From Streptomyces sp. SKN60 (GTDB lineage: Bacteria; Actinomycetota; Actinomycetes; Streptomycetales; Streptomycetaceae), in assembly GCF_026236535.1 (NCBI RefSeq), contig NZ_JAHTMW010000013.1:204934-268933 (forward strand): a DNA stretch of 64,000 bases, written 5' to 3'. Below the pieces are notes generated by a model that saw only the letters and a list, made by a program, of their open reading frames with translations, was not told the DNA's origin and did no database searches. A program made the translations under genes and the position numbers. Of the stretch, positions 8,642-17,150 are shown piece by piece. Numbering within the stretch: position 1 is the stretch's first letter; each line of letters starts with the position of its first letter.

Positions 8642-9065
8642 GCTCCCGGGCGAAGTTGAAGGCGACGATGTCGAGGCGTTCGCGCAGGTAGAAGCGGTGG
8701 GCCGCGGTGCGGTGGGTGCCGGAGTCCAGGTTGAGCTCGTAGCAGCCGGCCGCGCGGGCGTGGCCCTCCAGGTGTGCGATCATCGCGTGGCCGACCCCGC
8801 CGGAGCGGGCGTTCTCGCTGGTCACGAGGTCGTCCACGTACAGCTTCTTGACCGCGCTGGTGTTGATGACGATCCGCCAGCCGGCGACTCCGACGCAGGC
8901 GCCGTCGTCGGCGTAGGCGGCGCTGAAGCGCAGGCCCTGGGCGTGGCCGGTGGCGTAGATGTCGCGGAACAGCTCGGGGGTGAGGTGCGGGCGCAGCTCG
9001 CGGAGCACGGGCAGCAGCTCGGTCTCCAGGCGCGGGTCGCCGGGTTCCAGGTCGATGATCTTCAT
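8625..9065 (-). CDS. GNAT-family N-acetyltransferase
   Basis: 146 residues from an ATG at 9065. Core elements are YADDGACVGVAGWRI (strand 4 region), KKLYVDDLVTSENARSGGVGHAMIAHLEGHARAAGC (acetyl-CoA loop, with R-S-G-G-V-G in place of the classic Q/RxxGxG/A) and HRFYLRERLDIVAFNFARE at the C-terminus. The substrate is unknown. It converges on, and overlaps by 17 bases, the previous acetyltransferase gene. Confidence 0.85.
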   Translation of the reverse strand: MKIIDLEPGDPRLETELLPVLRELRPHLTPELFRDIYATGHAQGLRFSAAYADDGACVGVAGWRIVINTSAVKKLYVDDLVTSENARSGGVGHAMIAHLEGHARAAGCYELNLDSGTHRTAAHRFYLRERLDIVAFNFARELKPLP

Positions 9066-9188
9066 GCCGGGACCGTACCCCGGCCTCTGGCCCGGGGGCC
9101 TTGGCCCGGGGGTGCGGCAGGCGGCGGGGCGGGGGCAGGGGGCGGAATTGCCTGGCAGGGCGGGTGCGGGCGGTGACATTCTGGCTCC

Positions 9189-9935
9189 GTGAACGGACCG
9201 GAGATCCAGATCGCCTTCGCCCCCGGCCTGCGCCTCTTCGTCGCGGCCGACCGCCGCGCGGGGTACAGCACCGTGACCACGGACGGCGCCTCGTCGCTCG
9301 GACACGTGGTGGAGTCGCTGGGCGTGCCGCTGACCGAGGCCGGACGGCTGCTCGTGGACGGGCGCCCGGTGGAGCCGTCGCACGTGCCGGCGGCGGGCGA
9401 GACGATCGAGGTGGAGGGGGTCGAGCGGCCCCAGCCGGTGCCCGGCGCGCCGCTCCGCTTCCTGCTCGACGTGCACCTGGGGACGCTGGCCCGCCGGCTG
9501 CGGCTGCTCGGCGTCGACGCGGCGTACGAGAGCGAGGACATCGGCGATCCGGCGCTCGCCGCGCTGTCCGCGAAGGAGCGGCGGGTGATGCTGTCCCGGG
9601 ACCGCGGGCTGCTGCGCCGCCGCGAACTGTGGGCGGGCGCCTACGTCTACAGCGACCGGCCGGACGACCAGCTGCGGGACGTACTGGAGCGCTTCGCGCC
9701 GCCGCTCGCGCCGTGGACCCGCTGCACGGCGTGCAACGGGCCGCTGACGGAGACCGACAAGGACGCGGTGCGCGAGCGGCTGGAGAAGGGCACGGAGAAC
9801 ACGTACGACGTGTTCGCACAGTGCACCGAGTGCGGGCGGATCTACTGGCGGGGCGCCCATCACGCGCGCCTGGAGGCGATCGTGACGGACGCGGTCCGCG
9901 AGTTCGGCGGCGCGACGGCGGCACCGCGCCCCTGA
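9189..9935 (+). CDS. Mut7-C RNase-domain protein with N-terminal ubiquitin-like fold
   Basis: 248 residues from a GTG at 9189. Residues ~1-80 resemble a MoaD/ubiquitin-like domain (TTDGASSLGHVVESLGVPLTEAGRLLVDGRPV). Residues ~90-235 match Mut7-C: RFLLDVHLGTLARRLRLLGVDAAY, the acidic LSRDRGLLRR, and a zinc ribbon TRCTACNGPL...CTECGRIYWRGAHHARL. Mut7-C is a PIN-like nuclease fold plus zinc ribbon, so an RNase role is inferred. It is a single gene between two oppositely oriented neighbours. Confidence 0.85.
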   Translation: MNGPEIQIAFAPGLRLFVAADRRAGYSTVTTDGASSLGHVVESLGVPLTEAGRLLVDGRPVEPSHVPAAGETIEVEGVERPQPVPGAPLRFLLDVHLGTLARRLRLLGVDAAYESEDIGDPALAALSAKERRVMLSRDRGLLRRRELWAGAYVYSDRPDDQLRDVLERFAPPLAPWTRCTACNGPLTETDKDAVRERLEKGTENTYDVFAQCTECGRIYWRGAHHARLEAIVTDAVREFGGATAAPRP

Positions 9936-9986
9936 CCCGTACCGCCTCGGTCGGCCCGCCGACCGCCCGACCTGTCGCCTGAGGCG

Positions 9987-10547
9987 CTACGGGGCCTCGG
10001 CCGTCAGATAGCGCTGGATCGTCGGGCCGAGCCAGGCGACGACGTCCGCGCGCTCCATCTCGGCGACGGGCCGGAACCGCAGCACATAGCGGGTGAGCGC
10101 CATGCCGAGGATCTGCGAGGCGACGAGTCCGGCGCGGCGCGGCGCGTCGGCGGAGTCGGGGCAGAAGCCCGCGACGAAGGGGCCGACCTGTTCGGCGAAG
10201 AGCTGCTGCATGCGCTCGGCTCCGCTGTCGTTGGTGACGGCGACCCGCAGCAGCCCGGTCAGCACGTCGTCGCGCTCCCAGCGGTCCATGAAGTGCTCGA
10301 CCATGGCCGCGCCGATGTGCCGGGCGGGCATCGAGCCGAGCTCGGGAAGGTCCAGCTCGATGATGGAGGCGGCGGCGAACAGCCCCTCCTTGTTGCCGTA
10401 GTAGCGCATGACCATCGACGGGTCGATCCCGGCGTCCTTGGCGATGGCGCGGATGGTCGCGCGCTCGTAGCCGTCGGCGGCGAAGCGCTCGCGGGCGGCG
10501 TCGAGGATCGCGGCGCGGGTGGCGTCGGAGCGTCGTGCGGTCGTCAT
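9987..10547 (-). CDS. TetR-family repressor
   Basis: 186 residues from an ATG at 10547. The N-terminal helix-turn-helix (RAAILDAARERFAADGYERATIRAIAKDAGIDPSMVMRYYGNKEGLFAAA) is typical. The C-terminal half matches the TetR_C_33-like group found beside oxidoreductase and drug genes. It is divergent from the FAD monooxygenase, and its start codon sits next to the repeat-rich region 10551-10647, so it very likely represses itself and the monooxygenase. Confidence 0.9.
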   Translation of the reverse strand: MTTARRSDATRAAILDAARERFAADGYERATIRAIAKDAGIDPSMVMRYYGNKEGLFAAASIIELDLPELGSMPARHIGAAMVEHFMDRWERDDVLTGLLRVAVTNDSGAERMQQLFAEQVGPFVAGFCPDSADAPRRAGLVASQILGMALTRYVLRFRPVAEMERADVVAWLGPTIQRYLTAEAP

Positions 10548-10550
10548 GTC

Positions 10551-10647
10551 CACAAGTGTAGGCCCACAGGCGTTGACATCGCGATGCGGACGGGTCTACC
10601 TTTGCCTACAAGCGTTGACCCACAAGCGTTGGCCCACAGCCGTTGGC
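10551..10647. promoter_or_regulatory. Repeat-rich TetR operator/promoter region
   Basis: Four near-identical direct copies of (C/T)ACA(A/G)(G/C)CGTTG lie at about 10564, 10607, 10621 and 10635; the last three are spaced 14 bases apart. A short inverted element, CCACAAGTGTAGG, lies at 10551-10563 just upstream of the TetR start. This looks like a multi-site operator for the divergent TetR/monooxygenase pair. Confidence 0.55.
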
Positions 10648-10706
10648 CGACGCTCGGGCAACGGGCATCGGACCCGGACGACCGCAGGCACCCCCTGGAG
10701 GCAGCG

Positions 10707-12263
10707 ATGAGCACCACGGGCACCACGCACGGCACGGCCACGAACCACGACGCCACCCCCTCTCCCGACCTCACTCCCGCCCACGACACGGACGTGCTCG
10801 TCGTCGGCGCCGGGCCCACCGGGCTGCTGCTCGCCGGGGACCTGGCCGCCGCCGGGCTGAAGGTCACGGTCGTCGAGCGGCGGCCCGCCGGCCGCTCCAA
10901 CCTGACCCGCGCCTTCGCCGTCCACGCCCGCACCCTGGAGCAGCTCGACGCCCGCGGCCTCGCCGACGAGCTGCTCGCCACCGGCACGACGATCACCAGC
11001 CTGCGCCTCTTCGGACAGCTCTCCCTCTCCCTCTCCGGGCTCCAGACCCGCTTCCCCTTCCTGCTCATCACCCCGCAGTACGAGGTGGAGCACCTGCTCG
11101 AACGGCGCGCACGGTCCGCCGGAGTGGACTTCCGGTACGGGACGGAGCTGCACGCCCTGCGGCAGGACGCCGACGGCGTCACCGCCGAACTCACCGGCCA
11201 CGACGGGGCGGACGAGGCCGACGGATCGCACGCGGCCGACGGAACCGACGGGACCGACAGGACCGACAGGACCGACAGGACCGACGGGACCGACGGGCCG
11301 GTCACCGTACGGGCGCGCTATCTGGTGGGCACCGACGGCGTGCGCAGCGCGGTCCGCACCGCGCTCGGGCTGCCGTTCCCCGGCGCCTCGGTGATCCGCT
11401 CGATCGTCCTCGCGGACGTGCGCCTCGACGAGGAGCCCGACAAGCTGCTCACCGTGGCCGCCTCGCCGTCCGGGGACGCCTTCGCATTCCTCGCCCCCTT
11501 CGGCGACGGCTGGTACCGGGTGATGGGCTGGGACCGGCGCCGCCAGGTCGCCGACGACGAGCCGGTGGAGCTGGACGAGCTCCGGAACATCGCCCGCCGG
11601 GCCCTGGGCCGCGACTACGGCATGCGCGACGCGCGCTGGATCTCCCGCTTCCACAGCGACGAGCGCCAGGCCCCCGCCTACCGCGCCGGCCGGGTCTTCC
11701 TCGCCGGCGACGCCGCCCACGTCCACTCCCCCGCCGGCGGCCAGGGCATGAACACCGGCCTCCAGGACGCCGCCAACCTCTCCTGGCGGCTCGCCGCCGT
11801 GCTGCGCGGCACGGCCCGCGACCCCGAGGCCGTCCTCGACGGCTACCAGACCGAGCGGCACCCGATCGGCGCCCGCGTGCTGCGCACCAGCGGCGCCATC
11901 GTCCGGCTCGCCATGGCGCACACCCCGCTCCAGCGGTTCGGCCGGAACCTCGCCACCCGGGTGATCGGCTCCGTCCGCCCGGTCGCCGACCGGGCGATCG
12001 GCCAGATCAGCGGCATCGGCATCGGCTACGGCCCCGGGACCCGCCGGGTCCCCGACCTGAAGCTGCGCGAGGGCCGGCTGCACGAGCTCCTCCGGGCCGG
12101 CGAGTTCGTCCTGGTCACCCCCGAGGACTCCGACGGCGCCACCCCGGCCCTTCCCGGCACGGCCCCGGTCACCGACGGCGGCCTGATCCGCGCCACCTGG
12201 GCCAACCCGGCCCGCCGCGACACCCTCCTGGTCCGCCCCGACGGCTACACGGCCGCGCTGTAG
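10707..12263 (+). CDS. FAD-dependent monooxygenase (aromatic/polyketide hydroxylase type)
   Basis: 518 residues from an ATG at 10707 with CTGGAGG upstream. The FAD-binding Rossmann motif is VLVVGAGPTGLLLAGDLAAAGLKVTVVERR (residues ~29-58). The second signature, RVFLAGDAAHVHSPAGGQGMNTGLQDAANL, lies near residue 330. This is the PHBH/RdmE-like group that hydroxylates phenolic or polyketide substrates using NAD(P)H and O2. At about 11230-11300 a 9-base ACCGACAGG/ACCGACGGG repeat codes for a run of DGT/DRT units between the FAD and substrate domains, probably a surface loop. The C-terminal thioredoxin-like extension seen in larger members is short or lacking. It is controlled by the divergent TetR. 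Confidence 0.88.
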   Translation: MSTTGTTHGTATNHDATPSPDLTPAHDTDVLVVGAGPTGLLLAGDLAAAGLKVTVVERRPAGRSNLTRAFAVHARTLEQLDARGLADELLATGTTITSLRLFGQLSLSLSGLQTRFPFLLITPQYEVEHLLERRARSAGVDFRYGTELHALRQDADGVTAELTGHDGADEADGSHAADGTDGTDRTDRTDRTDGTDGPVTVRARYLVGTDGVRSAVRTALGLPFPGASVIRSIVLADVRLDEEPDKLLTVAASPSGDAFAFLAPFGDGWYRVMGWDRRRQVADDEPVELDELRNIARRALGRDYGMRDARWISRFHSDERQAPAYRAGRVFLAGDAAHVHSPAGGQGMNTGLQDAANLSWRLAAVLRGTARDPEAVLDGYQTERHPIGARVLRTSGAIVRLAMAHTPLQRFGRNLATRVIGSVRPVADRAIGQISGIGIGYGPGTRRVPDLKLREGRLHELLRAGEFVLVTPEDSDGATPALPGTAPVTDGGLIRATWANPARRDTLLVRPDGYTAAL

Positions 12264-12280
12264 GGAGGAGGGGCGCGGTG

Positions 12281-12757
12281 TCAGAAGACGTACGGGTCGC
12301 CCGTCGCGAGGACCAGGACATGGTGACGGTCGTTGCGCGGGTTGCGGTCGGCGGCGCCGTCGCGCCAGACCGTGCGGATGTCCACGGTCAGCTCCTCGGG
12401 GCGGCCCGCCGTCCGCAGGGTGAGCGCGATCTCGTCGGCCGCGCCGGCCGCCCGCAGCTCACCCGTACGGCAGGAGATCACCCGGTCGCTGCTCCACAGA
12501 CAGGCCGCCGGCAGCTCCTGGCCGCCCGCCATCGGGGCGGAGAAGGCGAGCCGGACGGTCGCCTGGTGGACGTCCGTGGGGCCGTGGTTCTCGCTGACCA
12601 GCCAGACGCCGAGCTCCCCGTCCCACAGGGAGACATGGCCGTGGTGGGCCAGGTCCGCCTCGTCCCCGGCCGTCCGGGCCACGGCCCCGGTGCCGGTCCC
12701 GGCCACCAGGGCAGCCGTCAGGGTCACGCCGAGCAGCACCTTGCGCATCGCACTCAT
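12281..12757 (-). CDS. Small secreted protein
   Basis: 158 residues from an ATG at 12757 (a second in-frame ATG at 12748 is possible). The N-terminus MRKVLLGVTLTAALVAGTGTGAVARTA is a clear Sec signal peptide with an AVA-R-type cleavage site. The mature part looks like a beta-rich domain with two cysteines (ACLWSSDRVISCRTGEL) that could form a disulfide. The family is not recognised. It converges on the monooxygenase gene with a 17-base gap. Confidence 0.65.
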   Translation of the reverse strand: MSAMRKVLLGVTLTAALVAGTGTGAVARTAGDEADLAHHGHVSLWDGELGVWLVSENHGPTDVHQATVRLAFSAPMAGGQELPAACLWSSDRVISCRTGELRAAGAADEIALTLRTAGRPEELTVDIRTVWRDGAADRNPRNDRHHVLVLATGDPYVF

Positions 12758-12845
12758 GCCCCGAAGATACCGATTGATCCGCATATATTCTGACTACCCG
12801 TCAGTACCGCCCGGCCGCGTGTCCCGCCCGTGCCACCCTGCCCCC

Positions 12846-13181
12846 ATGCTCATCGCCCGCTCCGCCGCCCTGTTCGTCGTCGCCGCCCTCTTCGAGATCG
12901 GCGGCGCCTGGCTCGTCTGGCAGGGCGTCCGCGAACACCGCGGCTGGGCCTGGATCGGCGCAGGCGTCATCGCCCTCGGGCTCTACGGCTTCGTCGCCAC
13001 CCTCCAACCCGACGCCCAGTTCGGCCGCATCCTCGCCGCCTACGGCGGCGTGTTCGTCGCCGGCTCGCTCGCCTGGGGCATGGTCGCCGACAACTACCGG
13101 CCCGACCGCTGGGACGTCACCGGAGCGCTGATCTGCCTCGCCGGCATGGCCGTGATCATGTGGGCCCCGCGCGGCCGCTGA
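12846..13181 (+). CDS. YnfA-family small membrane protein
   Basis: 111 residues from an ATG at 12846, matching the usual length of YnfA/UPF0060 proteins. Four membrane spans are visible. The family signatures are ALFEIGGAWLVWQGVREHRGWAWIGAGVIALGLYGFVATLQP and FGRILAAYGGVFVAGSLAWGMVADNYRPDRWDVTGALICLAGMAVIM. YnfA belongs near the small multidrug resistance group, but its role in Streptomyces is not settled. Confidence 0.92.
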   Translation: MLIARSAALFVVAALFEIGGAWLVWQGVREHRGWAWIGAGVIALGLYGFVATLQPDAQFGRILAAYGGVFVAGSLAWGMVADNYRPDRWDVTGALICLAGMAVIMWAPRGR

Positions 13182-13247
13182 CCAGCCCCGCCTATCCTGA
13201 CCACGCCGGCCACCAGGCCCACCGACCACCCGCGCGAGGAGTCCGTC

Positions 13248-14012
13248 ATGACCGCCCCCGGCAAGCCCATCGCCGTCGTCACCGGAGCGAGCAGCGGCAT
13301 CGGCGCGGCCACCGCCCGACAGCTCGCCGCCGCCGGCTACCGCGTCGTCCTCACCGCCCGCCGCAAGGACCGCATCGAGGCCCTCGCCGCCGAGCTCACC
13401 GAGGCCGGCCACCAGGCCACCGCCTACGCCCTCGACGTCACCGACCGCGCCGCCGTCGACGAGTTCGCCACCGCCTTCCGCACCCTCGCGGTCCTCGTCA
13501 ACAACGCCGGCGGCGCCCTCGGCGCCGACCCCGTCGCCACCGGCGACCCCGACGACTGGCGCCGCATGTACGAGGTCAACGTCATCGGCACGCTCAACCT
13601 CACCCAGGCCCTGCTCCCCGCCCTCACCGCCAGCGGCGACGGCACGGTGGTCGTCGTCTCCTCCACCGCCGGCCACTCCACCTACGAGGGCGGCGCCGGC
13701 TACGTCGCCGCCAAGAACGGCGCCCGCGTCCTCGCCGAGACCCTCCGCCTGGAGATCGTCGGCACCCCGGTCCGCGTCATCGAGGTCGCCCCCGGCATGG
13801 TCCGCACCGAGGAGTTCGCCACCACCCGCTTCCGCGGCGACACCGAGAAGGCCGCCAAGGTCTACGCGGGCGTCGCGGAGCCGCTCACCGCGGACGACGT
13901 CGCCGACACCATCACCTGGGCCTGCACCCGCCCCCCGCACGTCAACATCGACCTCCTGGTCGTCCGCCCCCGCGCCCAGGCCTCCAACACCAAGGTCCAC
14001 CGCGAGCTCTGA
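13248..14012 (+). CDS. Short-chain dehydrogenase/reductase (YdfG-like)
   Basis: 254 residues from an ATG at 13248 with GAGGAG upstream. The NADP-binding motif is VVTGASSGIGAATARQLAAAGYRVVLTARRKD, the NNAGG motif lies near residue 85, and the active site is Ser in VVSSTAGHSTYEGGAGYVAAKNG (Tyr-x3-Lys as YVAAK). The VRVIEVAPGMVRTEEF segment is typical of the YdfG/serine 3-dehydrogenase-like group that acts on beta-hydroxy acids. The exact substrate is unknown. It follows YnfA by 66 bases on the same strand. Confidence 0.9.
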   Translation: MTAPGKPIAVVTGASSGIGAATARQLAAAGYRVVLTARRKDRIEALAAELTEAGHQATAYALDVTDRAAVDEFATAFRTLAVLVNNAGGALGADPVATGDPDDWRRMYEVNVIGTLNLTQALLPALTASGDGTVVVVSSTAGHSTYEGGAGYVAAKNGARVLAETLRLEIVGTPVRVIEVAPGMVRTEEFATTRFRGDTEKAAKVYAGVAEPLTADDVADTITWACTRPPHVNIDLLVVRPRAQASNTKVHREL

Positions 14013-14066
14013 CCGTTCCCGGAGCGCCGCCAGGCCCCGCGGCGCTCCGGCTGCTTCACTGACGGC

Positions 14067-14738
14067 ATGCCCTTCGAACGCTACGGCGTGCTCTCGGGAA
14101 CCGTGTACCGCCACTACCGCGACCAGCCCGACGACCAGGGCCGCTGGTTCCACGTCCACGTGGAGGTGGACGCCCCCGCCGGGCGCTACCAGTGCGCGAT
14201 CGACGTCGACAGCCACCAGTCCAACGTCGGCGTCGAGTGGAAGACCCTCACCCTGGACGCCCACACCCTCGGCCAGGCCGCCGCCCTCACCCCCGGCTAC
14301 CACGACCTCGCGCCCAGCCCGGACTCCGGCGCCCTCGACTACCTCCGCCACCCACCCCTGGTCGACCACTCCGGCGTCCTCTTCCAACGCCGCCCACCGA
14401 CCTGGCTCGAGGAACTCCTCGACCTCCTCGGCTCCCACCCCTGGCAGGCCGGCACCAACCTCGACGCCGCCACCGCCCTCGAACCCCTCCTCGCCCCCGG
14501 CCGCCCCATCCTCGTCTTCGGCGAGCCCTTCGACGACGACCCCCCGGGCGACCTCGGCATGCACAACATCCACCAGAACCAGGGCGACCCCGCCGGCTCC
14601 CAGTGGTGGCCCGAAAACGGCATCTGGCAGGACGGCGCCACCGCCACCCGCCGCCCCGACGGCCGCTACGACGTCTTCCTGAACAAGTTCTCCAGCCAAG
14701 CCGCCCACACGAACATCCTCGGCCACCCCGCGAACTGA
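14067..14738 (+). CDS. DUF2278 (YukJ-like) family protein
   Basis: 223 residues from an ATG at 14067. Recognisable family blocks are YGVLSGTVYRHYRDQ at the N-terminus, FHVHVEVDAPAGRYQCAIDVDSHQ, and the C-terminal MHNIHQNQGDPAGSQWWPENGIWQDGATATRRPDGRYDVFLNKFSSQA. That last block with its conserved HNIHxNQG is the hallmark. The function is unknown in the literature I can recall. It is the third plus-strand gene in a loose run after YnfA and the SDR. Confidence 0.85.
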   Translation: MPFERYGVLSGTVYRHYRDQPDDQGRWFHVHVEVDAPAGRYQCAIDVDSHQSNVGVEWKTLTLDAHTLGQAAALTPGYHDLAPSPDSGALDYLRHPPLVDHSGVLFQRRPPTWLEELLDLLGSHPWQAGTNLDAATALEPLLAPGRPILVFGEPFDDDPPGDLGMHNIHQNQGDPAGSQWWPENGIWQDGATATRRPDGRYDVFLNKFSSQAAHTNILGHPAN

Positions 14739-14817
14739 CCCGTTCGGGTGAATCCCCCGAAAGCCCCAACGCCACCCGAACGCCCGACCTACGGTCAAAA
14801 CAACTCCATACAGCAAC

Positions 14818-14854
14818 GGCCCCCGGCCGGGACTGCAATCCCGACCGAGGGCCT
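14818..14854 (+). other. Stem-loop leader before the homing endonuclease gene
   Basis: Nested inverted repeats: an inner CGGGA-ctgcaa-TCCCG at 14829-14844 inside an outer GGCCC...GGGCC pair. It lies 25 bases before the start codon, upstream of the AGGAAGG ribosome site. Similar GC-rich hairpins precede some mobile or phage-type genes in Streptomyces, so it may protect or attenuate the transcript. The role is inferred. Confidence 0.4.
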
Positions 14855-14879
14855 CACCATCAGGAAGGCGCAACTTCCC

Positions 14880-15722
14880 ATGGCTGAACACGACCCTAGC
14901 GCGCCGACGCTCTTCGACCTCGACGCACCCGCCAGTTCCTTCATGGACCTGGAAAACCCCGACTACGCGTACATGTTCGGCTTCCTCCAGGCCGACGGGC
15001 ACCTCGCCCAAGGTGCGGGCCAGAAGGGCAGGCTGACGGCCGAGATCAACGCCCGCGACATCGCGATCCTGGAAGAATTCCAGCGCCTCACGCCGTACAA
15101 CAGCAGCATCACGCAGCGCACCCGGGCGACGAACTTCGCCGCAGTCAGCCACACCGCGACCTGGACCCTTTGCGCCCTGGAAGCCCGCACGAAGCTCAAC
15201 GAGCTCGGCATCCCCTACGGCCGCAAGTCAAAGCGCATCACACCACCCCGAGTGCCGTTCTCCCGACCCGACTACCTGCGGGGCCTGATCGACGCCGATG
15301 GCTCGGTGGGCTTCACCAAACAGGGCATCCCCTTCGTCAGCCTCACCACCCAGAGCACGGCCATCGCCCTCTACCTCTGCCACTACACCAATCGCACTCT
15401 GGGTATCCGCAAGCTCCCCGGACGCAACAAGCGCGACGGCATCTACAACGTGACATACATGCAGGAAGCTGGCGTGGCACTAGCACAGCACCTCTACACG
15501 CCCGGCGCACTCGCCCTCGACCGCAAGAAGGCGGCAGCGACCGAAGTCAGCGCCTGGCAACGCCCGGCCGGCATGGCTCCGCCCCGCCAGCGGCGCGCGT
15601 GGACTCCACTGGAGGACCGGATCCTGCTCGAAGCAGCAACGATCGATGATGCCGCCGCAGCACTCGGCCGGACCCACCAGTCCTGCAATCTGCGCCGTTG
15701 GCGCCTGCTGAAGAAGGACTGA
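14880..15722 (+). CDS. LAGLIDADG homing endonuclease-like protein with C-terminal Myb/SANT-like domain
   Basis: 280 residues from an ATG at 14880 with AGGAAGG 11 bases upstream. Two degenerate LAGLIDADG helices are visible: YMFGFLQADGHL near residue 30 and YLRGLIDADGSVGF near residue 137. Each carries the acidic residue needed for metal binding, so one chain could form a pseudo-dimer. The last ~45 residues (RAWTPLEDRILLEAATIDDAAAALGRTHQSCNLRRW) look like a SANT/Myb-type DNA-binding helix set, common on phage and mobile endonucleases. There is no host gene split by an intron and no intein motifs around it, so it is free-standing. Codon use is less GC-biased than that of its neighbours, which suggests acquisition. 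It converges on rtcB. Confidence 0.8.
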   Translation: MAEHDPSAPTLFDLDAPASSFMDLENPDYAYMFGFLQADGHLAQGAGQKGRLTAEINARDIAILEEFQRLTPYNSSITQRTRATNFAAVSHTATWTLCALEARTKLNELGIPYGRKSKRITPPRVPFSRPDYLRGLIDADGSVGFTKQGIPFVSLTTQSTAIALYLCHYTNRTLGIRKLPGRNKRDGIYNVTYMQEAGVALAQHLYTPGALALDRKKAAATEVSAWQRPAGMAPPRQRRAWTPLEDRILLEAATIDDAAAALGRTHQSCNLRRWRLLKKD

Positions 15723-15738
15723 TCCCCGCACCGCATGA

Positions 15739-15768
15739 AGAGGGCCGATGCGCACGCATCGGCCCTCT
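15739..15768. terminator. Bidirectional terminator between endonuclease gene and rtcB
   Basis: Perfect 14-base inverted repeat AGAGGGCCGATGCG / CGCATCGGCCCTCT with a 2-base centre, placed between two convergent stop codons. Confidence 0.8.
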
Positions 15769-15780
15769 CGGCGTCTCGTC

Positions 15781-16974
15781 TCAGCCCTTCACGTTCACGA
15801 CCTGCTTCAGCTTCGCGACCACCTCGACCAGGTCCCGCTGCTGCTCCATCACCTTCTCGATCGGCTTGTAGGCACCCGGGATCTCGTCCAGCACGCCCGC
15901 GTCCTTCCGACACTCCACGCCCCTGGTCTGCTCCTCCAGGTCCTTGGTCGTAAACCGTCGCTTCGCCTCGCTGCGGCTCATCCGGCGGCCCGCGCCGTGC
16001 GAGGCGGAATTGAACGCGGCCTCGTTGCCGAGCCCCTTCACGATGTACGAGCTGGTGCCCATGGAGCCCGGGATGATGCCGAACTCGCCGGAGCCGGCCC
16101 GGATCGCGCCCTTGCGGGTGACCAACAGATCCATCCCCTCGTACCGCTCCTCCGCCACGTAGTTGTGGTGGCAGGAGATCACCGACTCGAAGGTGACCTT
16201 CGCCTTGCGGAACTCTCGCCGCATGACCTCCTGCAGCAGCGCCATCATGACGGCCCGGTTGTACTTCGCGTATTCCTGCGCCCAGTAGAGATCGTTACGG
16301 TAGGCAGCCATCTGCGGGGTGTCCGAGACGAACACCGCAAGGTCGCGGTCAACCAGCCCCTGGTTGTGGGGCAGCTTCTGCGCCACGCCGATGTGGTACT
16401 CGGCGAGCTCCTTGCCGATGTTGCGGGAGCCGGAGTGCAGCATCAGCCAGACCGAACCTGACTCATCGAGACAGACCTCGCACAGATGGTTGCCCGCTCC
16501 GAGCGTTCCCATCTGCTTTTCAGCCCGTTCGCGACGGAATTTGACCGGATCCGCGACCGTGTCGAAGCGCGACCAGAAGTCCCCCCACCCCGCCGTCGGG
16601 AACTGGAACAGCCTGGCCGGGTCCACCGCCTCGCGGTGCATCCCCCGGCCCACCGGGATCGCCTGCTCGATCTTGGAGCGCAGCCGCGAGAGGTCGCCCG
16701 GGAGGTCGTTCGCGGTGAGGGAGGTCTTGACGGCCGACATGCCGCAGCCGATGTCCACGCCCACCGCCGCCGGGCACACCGCGTCGCGCATCGCGATGAC
16801 GGAGCCGACCGTCGCGCCCTTGCCGTAGTGCACGTCGGGCATCACGGCGAGGCCCTTGATCCAGGGGAGCGTCGCGACGTTCTGGAGCTGGCGCATCGCG
16901 CCGTCCTCGACGGAGCCCGGGTCGGTCCACATGCGGATGGGTACCTTCGCGCCCGGTACCTCTACGTACGACAT
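15781..16974 (-). CDS. rtcB: RtcB-type RNA-splicing ligase
   Basis: 397 residues from an ATG at 16974, the usual length of the shorter bacterial RtcB. It joins RNA 2',3'-cyclic phosphate or 3'-phosphate ends to 5'-OH ends using GTP and Mn2+. Metal and active-site blocks are MPDVHYGKGATVGSVIAM, GVDIGCGM (metal Cys), LGAGNHLCEV, LMLHSGSRNIGKELAE and ISCHHNYV. The guanylated His sits in NSASHGAGRRMSRSEAK. No archease gene is adjacent. The neighbouring endonuclease is convergent, so they do not form an operon. Confidence 0.95.
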   Translation of the reverse strand: MSYVEVPGAKVPIRMWTDPGSVEDGAMRQLQNVATLPWIKGLAVMPDVHYGKGATVGSVIAMRDAVCPAAVGVDIGCGMSAVKTSLTANDLPGDLSRLRSKIEQAIPVGRGMHREAVDPARLFQFPTAGWGDFWSRFDTVADPVKFRRERAEKQMGTLGAGNHLCEVCLDESGSVWLMLHSGSRNIGKELAEYHIGVAQKLPHNQGLVDRDLAVFVSDTPQMAAYRNDLYWAQEYAKYNRAVMMALLQEVMRREFRKAKVTFESVISCHHNYVAEERYEGMDLLVTRKGAIRAGSGEFGIIPGSMGTSSYIVKGLGNEAAFNSASHGAGRRMSRSEAKRRFTTKDLEEQTRGVECRKDAGVLDEIPGAYKPIEKVMEQQRDLVEVVAKLKQVVNVKG

Positions 16975-17150
16975 ACTCCCTCGATTCCCCCGAAAAGTAT
17001 GATAACGCAAAAACCGGAGCCAAAGCCCGTACAGGTGACTGCGGACCGGCATCGACGGCCGTGCTTGCGATACACATTGTGTTCATCGCGCCAGGCGGCG
17101 CGGCAATCGGTTTTCGGGGGTTCGCCTCCCGGAGAAGGGAGCCTGGGATC

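Noticed and set aside
10551..10647. CRISPR-like repeats
   Set aside because: Units are 11 bases with no unique spacers and lie in a promoter region; no cas gene in the window.
14880..15722. Intein or intron-borne endonuclease
   Set aside because: No intein splice motifs, and neither flanking gene is interrupted.
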